Shown in pieces: positions 7,348 to 13,174 of a stretch of DNA of 13,174 nucleotides (the first letter of the stretch is position 1; every line of letters begins with the position of its first letter). The notes under the pieces are model-generated. The model had not been told where the DNA came from. It saw only the letters and a program-made list of their open reading frames with translations, and did not search any database. The stretch is taken from assembly GCA_001302725.1 (NCBI GenBank), contig LIZU01000065.1:1-13174 (forward strand), read 5' to 3'. This DNA is from a candidate division Zixibacteria bacterium DG_27. GTDB lineage: Bacteria > Zixibacteria > MSB-5A5 > DG-27. Both the position numbers and the translations under genes were made by a program.

Positions 7348-7761
7348 ATGAAGGAACAAGTGATCTGGTATTTGGCCACCGCCAACGAGGACAACCACGC
7401 GGTTCGAGTTCTGGTGAAAAAGAGGGAATTTGCTAAAGCCGGCTTCCACTGCCAGCAGATGGCGGAAAAGGCGTTCAAGGCTTTGATCGCCCAAAGGGGG
7501 AAGGTCCCTCCCGCCCACGACCTTCTAGGACTTATGCATTTTTTAGAGAAATGTAACCATTTCGAAGTCCCTGGCAAGGTAAAGGCCAAGGCCTCAAAGC
7601 TTGACGCTTTCTATCTCGGTTCCCGACACCCTCAGAGGGGAGGCGAGCAATCCACCCGCGAAGCTATCGAAGAGCTCTACGACTGTGCCCGCACTATCAT
7701 GAGGTTTGCTGAAGACCAGCTCGAAGAGGAGATCACGCTTGCCTCAGACGTAGGTATCTGA
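7348..7761 (+). CDS. Small HEPN-domain protein
   Basis: ATG 7348 is chosen over TTG 7342 because AAGGAGA (7334-7340) is correctly spaced only for the ATG. The 137-aa α-helical product matches the stand-alone HEPN family: FHCQQMAEKAFKAL (residues 33-46) is the typical first helix, followed by R50-x6-H57 (RGKVPPAH), the RX4-6H motif used for RNA cleavage or for binding in this fold, then DLLGLM. HEPN proteins of this size normally pair with a MNT-type minimal nucleotidyltransferase as a toxin-antitoxin; none is found on either side. Instead it sits 45 bp after the sirtuin, apparently in one transcript. It may be an RNase, an adaptor, or an orphan relic. The motif is intact, so loss of activity is not evident. 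Confidence 0.88.
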   Translation: MKEQVIWYLATANEDNHAVRVLVKKREFAKAGFHCQQMAEKAFKALIAQRGKVPPAHDLLGLMHFLEKCNHFEVPGKVKAKASKLDAFYLGSRHPQRGGEQSTREAIEELYDCARTIMRFAEDQLEEEITLASDVGI

Positions 7762-7820
7762 CTCCACCCTGAGGAAAGGGAACAGCCGGTCGACTACCTG
7801 TGAATCACAAAGGCCCTGAA

Positions 7821-7913
7821 GCCGTACGGCGGCGAACTCATCGCCGCCCTTTCTCTTGACCGTGAACCGTCAACCGTGAACAAACCGAGGGTAACCCGGT
7901 GGCCTCTGCCACT
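7821..7913 (+). repeat. Long intergenic direct repeat, copy A
   Basis: This 93-bp unit aligns without gaps to copy B at an offset of 252 bp, with nine mismatches by eye (about 90% identity). It opens with hairpin GGCGGCGA-ACTCA-TCGCCGCC (7828-7848) followed by CTTTCTCTT, which may also terminate the sirtuin-HEPN transcript. It continues with three 7-bp units CCGTGAA/CCGTCAA/CCGTGAA (7860-7880) and closes with a degenerate GTGGC-CTCT-GCCAC hairpin. Confidence 0.85.
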
Positions 7914-8014
7914 CAGTTGAATATTATGTAGCGCAAACCTTCAGGTTTCCAGAACTGTCTGCCACGCAAGACCACAGAGCAAGGGTCATAGAGACCGTAT
8001 GAGGTTCCCACCTA

Positions 8015-8058
8015 CCGTCCCCAGGGTCGGATAAATTCCGACCCCTACGGCTTTTTTT
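8015..8058 (+). terminator. Hairpin with T-run in the convergent region
   Basis: GGGTCGGA (8024-8031) pairs with TCCGACCC (8037-8044) over loop TAAAT. An outer CCGT (8015-8018) can pair with ACGG (8047-8050), and seven T's follow (8052-8058). The form is that of an intrinsic terminator on the + strand, but it lies over 250 bp past the HEPN stop, so it may be a backup terminator or another REP-like palindrome. Confidence 0.5.
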
Positions 8059-8072
8059 GCAGCCTGCCCAAA

Positions 8073-8165
8073 CCCGTAGGACGGCGAATTCATCGCCGCC
8101 CTTTCTGTTGACCGTGAACCGTCAACCGTGAACCAGCCGAGGGTAGCCCAGTGGCCTCTGCCACT
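8073..8165 (+). repeat. Long intergenic direct repeat, copy B
   Basis: This is the second copy of the 93-bp unit. Its first hairpin carries an extra mismatch (GACGGCGA against TCGCCGCC), while its last hairpin is perfect: CCCAGTGGC (8147-8155), loop CTCT, GCCACTGGG (8160-8168), extending three bases past the aligned unit. The three CCGTNAA heptamers are at 8112-8132. No open reading frame or transposase accompanies it. Confidence 0.85.
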
Positions 8166-8217
8166 GGGAGCCGGAGCGACAGGAATGGCCAGCAGGGGAA
8201 AACACCTCAGCGGAAAC

Positions 8218-8244
8218 TCATACGAGCTCCTGCGAGTCGTATGA
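8218..8244. repeat. Hairpin beyond the end of the - strand cluster
   Basis: TCATACGA (8218-8225) and TCGTATGA (8237-8244) pair perfectly; CTC and GAG inside the loop can extend the stem past one bulged G. It lies 66 bp beyond the stop of the leftward phosphatase gene and may stabilise the 3' end of that transcript, but it has no T-run on the - strand. Confidence 0.45.
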
Positions 8245-8309
8245 CCGTATGGCCTTCAGATCTCCACACTTGATTTATAGAATATTGGAAACTCAAGCAG
8301 GGGCATCGA

Positions 8310-9977
8310 CTAGCCTGTTTCCTCATCGAAGTAACCCAGGCCCTTCAACATCCCCTTCATGGCGGCCTCTTCCTCTTTGGAGATTCTGGCCTCTTCTAAC
8401 TCATATTCAGCGGGCTTGGAGAATTTGACCTCTCGGACCGCGGGGTCAGAACCCTCCCTGAAGATCTCCTTCAACACTTTGCCGTCGATATCCTCGGGAA
8501 TCTCCAGACCGAGAAGATGCAGGACCGTCGGGGTGATATCCTCGATATTGGCACTCTCGATTTTGTAAGCCTCCTTTATATCCGGCCCCACCGCCATAAA
8601 CAACCCCTCTCTGGCGGTGCGATGGGAGGCCACCTGCAGAGGCGTCACCGTCTTCGAGAGAATGTTCGTGGAGGGTCGAGTGCGTATGAAATATTCGTCG
8701 GAACCTAGAATCACTATATCGGGGATCTGATCCAGATATTTGCCGGAGTAAATTTCTCCCTTCTCCCAGGCGTCCTTTATGACCGGCTTCCCCTCCCAGT
8801 CTCTCAAAGATTTCAGCTCCTGAATGATTCTCTCCACAGTCTGGAGATATTCAGCCGGAGGCACTACCTCTCGATTGACATATACTCCCCAGCTGTTGTT
8901 GGCGTAAGCGACGGAGCCTTTCCAATCTGCGCCGGGGACAAAGGGCCTTCTCCTGAAAAGCACCTGGCGGACAGCTTCCCTCTCGGCTTCAGCCCGCTGT
9001 GGCTTTCTTCCCTTTAGATAGAGAGCCAGACCTAACAACCTGCGAAACTGGTGCAACAACCATCGGATCACTGCTCTGGCGACAATTGCCGGCACCCCCC
9101 TGAAAACCCGATTGAAGAGCTTATCCGCCACCGTGTATCCCCAGGAGATGAGGCCGGGAAAGAGTCTGCCGCCCTCTGTTTTGATGAATCCCTTTTTCTT
9201 CAGCCAATTGTTGATGTAGAAGTCTTTGGTGCGATAACCTCCGAAGCCGTGGTCGGAGCAGATGAGGATATTCTCGTTGGGATAGCTTTCTAAGAGATCG
9301 GAGAGGACCTCCTCCAAGCCTTGAAAGAAGGACAACATCAGCTCCGGATACCTCCAGCAGGTATGCTGCACCGCATCGGTGTTCTCTATCCATAAGAGGA
9401 GAAAATCGAAGTTCTCCTCCTGAAGTAGCCTTTTGGCCAGTTGGTAGCGTCCCCTAGTGACCTCCAAGAGTCTCTCGACTCCCTCCCTTTTCCCCTGGAG
9501 GCAGATCGAGTGAATCTTACGAGCCTCCGCCCAGGTGGTGATGAACTCCTCCAATCTAACTTTGGCCTCTTTAGGATATGCGTAATGGGGTTGCACCTTG
9601 GGGTTCTGGATGCTGGCGAACATCATCCCCTCCAGGGGTCGAGCGGGATAGGTGGTGCGGAGATTGAAAATGCCGCTTTTAAGCCCCTTCTCCGAGAGCA
9701 ACTGCCAGACCGGTTTGGCCTCCACATCGAAGGAGGAACTAATGCCCCCGCCGGCCTTGACGAAGCCGAAAAGCCCGGTGTTGCCGGGGTTTTTTCCGGT
9801 GTATAGGGAGGGAAGCGCCGGACAAGTTTGGGCCGGGATAGTGCTGGTCAAGACCCCGTGGCTTCCAGTCTCTAGAATCCTCTCGAAGACCGGCAACTTG
9901 CCAGCCTCTATCCAGGGAGAGAGAAGGTCAAAGGTGGAACCATCGATTCCGATGAGCAATGTTTTCCTGGGAGACAC
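8310..9977 (-). CDS. AlkP-superfamily phosphohydrolase (type I phosphodiesterase-like), Thr-nucleophile paralogue
   Basis: The 555-aa protein belongs to the alkaline phosphatase/nucleotide pyrophosphatase superfamily (COG3379-like). It lacks a signal peptide, so it is probably cytoplasmic or on the inner membrane face. The expected two-metal site is complete: D12 (LLIGIDG), nucleophile T51 in STIPAQTCPALPS, D201 and H205 (NTDAVQHT), D242-H243 (ICSDHGFGG) and H452 (ASHRTARE). Residues ~273-325 form a basic, hydrophobic insertion (AIVARAVIRWLLHQFRRLLG) that could lie on the membrane. The C-terminus ends in the family tail GLGYFDE. Substrate is unknown; phosphodiesters, phosphosugars or phosphoglycolipids are possible. 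It starts at GTG 9977, nine bases after the stop of the glycosyltransferase gene, so the two are almost certainly translated from one mRNA. Confidence 0.9.
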   Translation of the reverse strand: MSPRKTLLIGIDGSTFDLLSPWIEAGKLPVFERILETGSHGVLTSTIPAQTCPALPSLYTGKNPGNTGLFGFVKAGGGISSSFDVEAKPVWQLLSEKGLKSGIFNLRTTYPARPLEGMMFASIQNPKVQPHYAYPKEAKVRLEEFITTWAEARKIHSICLQGKREGVERLLEVTRGRYQLAKRLLQEENFDFLLLWIENTDAVQHTCWRYPELMLSFFQGLEEVLSDLLESYPNENILICSDHGFGGYRTKDFYINNWLKKKGFIKTEGGRLFPGLISWGYTVADKLFNRVFRGVPAIVARAVIRWLLHQFRRLLGLALYLKGRKPQRAEAEREAVRQVLFRRRPFVPGADWKGSVAYANNSWGVYVNREVVPPAEYLQTVERIIQELKSLRDWEGKPVIKDAWEKGEIYSGKYLDQIPDIVILGSDEYFIRTRPSTNILSKTVTPLQVASHRTAREGLFMAVGPDIKEAYKIESANIEDITPTVLHLLGLEIPEDIDGKVLKEIFREGSDPAVREVKFSKPAEYELEEARISKEEEAAMKGMLKGLGYFDEETG

Positions 9978-9986
9978 TACTTTCTT

Positions 9987-11216
9987 CTAGGACAGGAGCG
10001 ACTGATAAAGCTCCATCACCCGACTGTAGTACTTTTCGGGGGTGTACTCCTTCTCCATCTTCAACCGGGCAGCCCTCCCCATCTCGGGGAGACGGTGTCG
10101 GTTGGCGAAAAGGTGATCTATCTTTTCGGCTATATCTTCGGGGTCGCCGGGTTTGCAGACGAGCCCGTCAACGCCGTCGATGATCATCTCCGGCATCCCC
10201 CCGATGTTGGAGGCGATGACCGGTTTGCCCATAGCTAAGGACTCCAGGACCGAGAGGGGGTAGTTTTCATACCACTCCGAGGGCATTATCGTGAAAAGGG
10301 AGTTGCGGACGAGCTCCTTCAATTCATCCCCCGATTTCCAGCCCAGGAACTTGACATTGTCCAAACCCTTTTGGGAACAGTAAGCCTCCATCTCCGAGCG
10401 CATGTAGCCTCGCCCGATGATGTAAAGCTGGAGGTTTTTGGATTTCAATCGGGACATCGCCTCCATCAAGGTCATGAGTCCCTTGACCCGAACCAATCGC
10501 CCGAAGTGGACGAAATAGTCGTCCGCCTCATATTTCGGCTCATAACCATCCAGGACTATGAAGTTCGGTACCACCTCAAACCTCTTGGGCTTGAAGCCGA
10601 ACTCTAACATCTTGTTTTTGAGGAAGTGGCTGGGGGAGATGAAGATATCGACATTCTTCTCGTAGATCCGGAGCCATTTGTGGATATACATCTCCACGCA
10701 GTTGAGCAGGCTGGCGGTCAGGGAGCCCCGATTGCAGCGCTGCAGAACCGCCTGATAATACTTGTGCTTTTTGCACCTCTCACAGACCTGGTCGTGTGCC
10801 GCCAAATGGTAAGTGGGGCAAATCCTCTTGTAGTCGTGAAGGGTGTGAACGATCGGGATCCCGAAACGCTTGATGGCCGGCAGGATGGAGGGCGAAAGCT
10901 GATGGTAGATAATATGCAGGTGAGCAATATCCGGCTTGGTCAGCCCCATCAGTTTGGTGATCTTGTCTCTCGCCTCCACGAAGTAGAGAATTCGAGAGGC
11001 GATCTTCAGCGAATCCCAGAGGCTTTTCTTGCCGTCGAAGAATTTCACGTTGCTGACGAAGAAATCGGAGTATTCGCTGGGAAAATCGTTATCGGCCCGC
11101 ATCGCAAAGGGGACGAACTTGTGGCCATGTTCTACCAGAACCCGATTCCAGTCGTGGAAACAACGGTCGGAGCCACCGTTTAGACCGTAGAACTGATTTA
11201 CTGAGAGGACTTTCAT
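9987..11216 (-). CDS. GT4-family glycosyltransferase
   Basis: The 409-aa protein has the GT-B fold signature of retaining glycosyltransferases (GT4), which move a sugar from a nucleotide-activated donor. The acceptor half opens with MKVLSVNQFYGLNGGSDRCF, has HLHIIYHQLSP and HTLHDYKRICPTYHL, and a four-cysteine group C133, C145, C148, C161 that may bind metal and recurs in this subfamily. The donor half has FGRLVRVKG (238-246), the E317-x7-E325 motif in YENYPLSVLESLAMGKPVI, and GGMPEMIIDGVDGLV. ATG 11216 has AGGTG about ten bases upstream. It lies between two phosphohydrolase paralogues, 136 bp after the first and 9 bp before the second, suggesting all three act on one glycan or glycolipid. 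Donor and acceptor cannot be read from sequence. Confidence 0.92.
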   Translation of the reverse strand: MKVLSVNQFYGLNGGSDRCFHDWNRVLVEHGHKFVPFAMRADNDFPSEYSDFFVSNVKFFDGKKSLWDSLKIASRILYFVEARDKITKLMGLTKPDIAHLHIIYHQLSPSILPAIKRFGIPIVHTLHDYKRICPTYHLAAHDQVCERCKKHKYYQAVLQRCNRGSLTASLLNCVEMYIHKWLRIYEKNVDIFISPSHFLKNKMLEFGFKPKRFEVVPNFIVLDGYEPKYEADDYFVHFGRLVRVKGLMTLMEAMSRLKSKNLQLYIIGRGYMRSEMEAYCSQKGLDNVKFLGWKSGDELKELVRNSLFTIMPSEWYENYPLSVLESLAMGKPVIASNIGGMPEMIIDGVDGLVCKPGDPEDIAEKIDHLFANRHRLPEMGRAARLKMEKEYTPEKYYSRVMELYQSLLS

Positions 11217-11352
11217 ATCGTCACACCTAGGAATTGAATCTCATTGATGCGCCTCAAGAACAGTCCATCCTGAACCGGGACGAATTCCAGAAATCTTGCG
11301 GGGCAAAAGGAAACTGACTGTCTCCAACTTCGTTGCTGTCGCCTATAAACCA
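11217..11352 (-). other. Spacer between phosphohydrolase and glycosyltransferase genes
   Basis: The spacer is 136 bp on the transcribed strand. I find no convincing promoter or intrinsic terminator in it, so read-through from the upstream phosphohydrolase gene is the simplest reading. Confidence 0.4.
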
Positions 11353-13119
11353 CTACTCGATATATCCCAAATTCCGCAAACGCTCTTCGACCACCTCGGC
11401 TTCATCCTCAGTGTAGACTTGCTCTGGAGGCGGGGATCTGACCTCCCCCCTCTCGCTGGAGAAACTCACTGGACGCCTCAGGAGATAATCTCCAGCGATG
11501 ATGTTGGTCAAGACCTTACCGTCCATATCCTCCGGGACCGCTTCTCCCAACAGGTAAAACACGGTGGGAATGACATCCATAATATCGGCGGACTCGAAAG
11601 CGAATTCACTGTTCACACCGGCTCCTTTGACGATCAGGACACCGTTGCGGCGGTGTTCTCCGGAGCGCTGGATTTCGGTCAGCTTGAACTGCCTGCCCGG
11701 CCTTTTGACCTCCCGGTATTTGCTCTTGTCGAGCAGGGCATTCCCGCAGAAATAGGCGTGGTCGTTCCAGAAGACGAAAAGGTCCGGCGCCTGCTCAAGG
11801 CACTCCCCGTGGTAAAGCTCCTCTCGGCGATAGACCCTATCGACTATCGGGAGGCCGGTCAACGGGTGCTGCAGCTGGCTCAGAGTTTGCACCAACTCCT
11901 CCCGGAACTCCTCATACTCTTCCCCGGGGCGGACAACTCCCTGAGGCTCCCGCCCCTTGAGGTTCAACCTGACCCCCCGAGACATAATCTCATCGTAAGT
12001 CGCGTACGCCTTGGTCTTTTCCCAATCGATCCCGGAGAAATAGGTAAACGACTGCATCCACTCGCGGGCACCGGGTAGGAGGGCTTTCAATCTCTCCTTC
12101 ATCTTGGGGGAGAGATGCTTGCGCAGAAGCGCTCGAGACCCTCTCAAAAGGGACGCTATTTCCCCCTTTGCCCCGCTGGATTTCAAGGAGAGATAACCCT
12201 TCTCTACGAAGAAATCGTTCAAGTTCAGGTAGGGGACGCTGTTGTCGAAGGGACCGGCACCGTGATCCGACATGACTACGACATAGGTGTCCTCATCGAT
12301 CGCCTCTAACAGCCGCCCCACAAGTTGATCCATTTTGACATACATCTCCGGGATGGCCTCCCGAAATCTCTCTGCTCCGGCTTCGTCGTAAAGGGGATGA
12401 TTGGGCTCCATCAGGTGCCAGAAGAAATGCTGGACACGGTCCAAGGCCACGAAGACCACAAAGAAGAGGTCCCAGTCGAATTTCCTCATCAAGTGCAGGG
12501 AAAGCTGTAAACGTTTCTTTTCGGCCTCGAATAGCCTTCTCAATATCTCCTCCCGATTCTCCCTCTCTAGAGAGCCGACGAAGGAGTAATCGATGGTATA
12601 GTCTCCCAGAAGCTCTTTGATCTCCGATTTCAACTCCTTGGGATAGGTGTAATCGCTGCTGGTGCCGGGAGCGTCCATGCCGCAGACCAGGTAGCCGTTG
12701 ACTTCCTCCGGAGGGTAGGAGAAGGGCATGTTGACCACCCCCACCTTGCGGCCTCGTCTGGACAGGATTCTCCAGAATGCCTCCGCCCGCCTCAAGCCGG
12801 CGTTGGCCAGGGAGATCTCATAACTTCGGGGCTTGCTGACCACGAAGCTGAAGATGCCGTGCTTTCCAGCATTTTTCCCGGTGGCAAACGAACTCCAGGC
12901 CACCGGGGAGAGGTCCGGGATGGTGGAGAGTAAAGTCCCCGAGGACCCGGCTTTTATCAGGCTCTGTAAGTTTGGGAGACTTCCGCCTTTCAGCATTGGA
13001 GCCACAAGGTCGAAGGTGGCGGCATCCAGACCGATCAAGAGAACTCTTTTTTTCTGTTTCCTCAAAGCTTCCGCCGAAGATAACAACCTATCTGGGGCAA
13101 TGTTTTTGTCTCCGAGCAA
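11353..13119 (-). CDS. AlkP-superfamily phosphohydrolase (type I phosphodiesterase-like), Ser-nucleophile paralogue
   Basis: The 588-aa frame is a paralogue of the 555-aa phosphohydrolase. Metal-site residues are D32 (LLIGLDAATFD), D227 and H231 (ALDRVQHFFWH), D285-H286 (MSDHGAGP) and H489 (SGEHRRNG). The nucleophile position, aligned through STIP and TGKN, is S71 (STIPDLSPVAWSS) instead of Thr. Residues ~320-355 form a basic helical insertion (LLRGSRALLRKHLSPKMKER), in the same place as that of the paralogue. The C-terminus carries the same tail, LRNLGYIE. No signal peptide is seen. The start is unsure: TTG 13119 sits in the loop of an inverted repeat, TTGs at 13086 and 13065 are alternatives, and 13065, preceded by GCGGAAG, would give an N-terminus closer to the paralogue's. 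It is the first gene of the leftward cluster. Confidence 0.9.
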   Translation of the reverse strand: MLGDKNIAPDRLLSSAEALRKQKKRVLLIGLDAATFDLVAPMLKGGSLPNLQSLIKAGSSGTLLSTIPDLSPVAWSSFATGKNAGKHGIFSFVVSKPRSYEISLANAGLRRAEAFWRILSRRGRKVGVVNMPFSYPPEEVNGYLVCGMDAPGTSSDYTYPKELKSEIKELLGDYTIDYSFVGSLERENREEILRRLFEAEKKRLQLSLHLMRKFDWDLFFVVFVALDRVQHFFWHLMEPNHPLYDEAGAERFREAIPEMYVKMDQLVGRLLEAIDEDTYVVVMSDHGAGPFDNSVPYLNLNDFFVEKGYLSLKSSGAKGEIASLLRGSRALLRKHLSPKMKERLKALLPGAREWMQSFTYFSGIDWEKTKAYATYDEIMSRGVRLNLKGREPQGVVRPGEEYEEFREELVQTLSQLQHPLTGLPIVDRVYRREELYHGECLEQAPDLFVFWNDHAYFCGNALLDKSKYREVKRPGRQFKLTEIQRSGEHRRNGVLIVKGAGVNSEFAFESADIMDVIPTVFYLLGEAVPEDMDGKVLTNIIAGDYLLRRPVSFSSERGEVRSPPPEQVYTEDEAEVVEERLRNLGYIE

Positions 13120-13130
13120 CTGACTCGGAG
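13110..13130. repeat. Inverted repeat over the annotated phosphohydrolase start
   Basis: CTCCGAG (13110-13116) and CTCGGAG (13124-13130) are perfect 7-bp arms around CAACTGA, which on the - strand contains the candidate TTG start. The structure argues either for control of initiation or for a true start further downstream. Confidence 0.5.
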
Positions 13131-13174
13131 CTAACCTCGTCGTTTGGGGAGGGTAAATCCGGGATCAGTCCTTG

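Larger units (their letters stand above)
7762..8309. other. Convergent intergenic region with repeats and hairpins
   Basis: No gene is supported in these 548 bp, which separate converging transcription units. The region is packed with secondary structure: two copies of a 93-bp repeat, an inverted repeat AAACCT-TC-AGGTTT (about 7935-7948), a terminator-like hairpin (8015-8058) and a further hairpin (8218-8244). This is typical of REP-like intergenic mosaics rather than of a single RNA gene. Confidence 0.7.

Noticed and set aside
7914..8072. tRNA or small RNA gene between the long repeats
   Set aside because: I could not fold a cloverleaf or find a T-loop consensus. The only support is the hairpin with T-run at 8015-8058 and no clear promoter upstream.
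7821..8168. Repeats as a CRISPR array
   Set aside because: There are only two long units 252 bp apart with internal hairpins, no regular short repeat-spacer pattern, and no cas gene.
10626..11183. 185-aa open frame on the + strand
   Set aside because: It is antisense to the GT4 gene and has no independent support.
11296..12078. 260-aa open frame on the + strand
   Set aside because: It lies almost wholly antisense to the well-supported phosphohydrolase gene, has no recognisable motif, and its composition is what the opposite strand of that gene would give.

Overview
The window looks like a chromosomal fragment of a diderm, respiring bacterium of roughly 50-55% GC. It carries a lipoprotein multiheme cytochrome c, a membrane-bound heterodisulfide-reductase-like Fe-S oxidoreductase, a Sec-exported periplasmic protein, and intergenic REP-like hairpins and heptad repeats. 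The mix suggests an uncultured lineage of the FCB/Zixibacteria type. That is an inference from gene content only; there is no rRNA or other phylogenetic marker here.

Left part, + strand (1-6123). Two tandem paralogous membrane-associated proteins of unknown function share a PGxGExYAG motif; the first is cut by the window start. Next comes a 677-aa fusion of a NarI-like cytochrome b domain, two 4Fe-4S motifs and two CCG domains, resembling the EtfAB:menaquinone oxidoreductase (DUF224) type. A secreted DUF4412-like protein with a Met-rich helix follows. Then a near-perfect sigma70 promoter (4505-4534) precedes a lipoprotein cytochrome c with nine candidate heme sites, closed by a strong intrinsic terminator (6092-6122).

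Middle (6123-8309). A 440-bp non-coding stretch holds a degenerate 7-bp repeat, two hairpins and a good promoter (6492-6520). The promoter drives a sirtuin with the class III (desuccinylase/demalonylase) Tyr-x-x-Arg signature, followed 45 bp later by a small orphan HEPN protein. A 548-bp convergent intergenic region then contains two ~90%-identical 93-bp repeats 252 bp apart, each starting and ending in a hairpin, with a terminator-like structure between them.

Right part, - strand (8310-13119). A three-gene cluster is transcribed leftward: a cytoplasmic AlkP-superfamily phosphohydrolase, a GT4 glycosyltransferase and a second AlkP paralogue 9 bp behind it. The paralogues keep all predicted metal ligands but differ in nucleophile (Ser versus Thr). 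A role in making or editing a phosphorylated glycan or glycolipid is plausible but unproven. This phosphatase-GT-phosphatase module and the intergenic repeat mosaic are the least explained parts of the window. I saw no clear defence island, CRISPR array, tRNA, rRNA or transposase.
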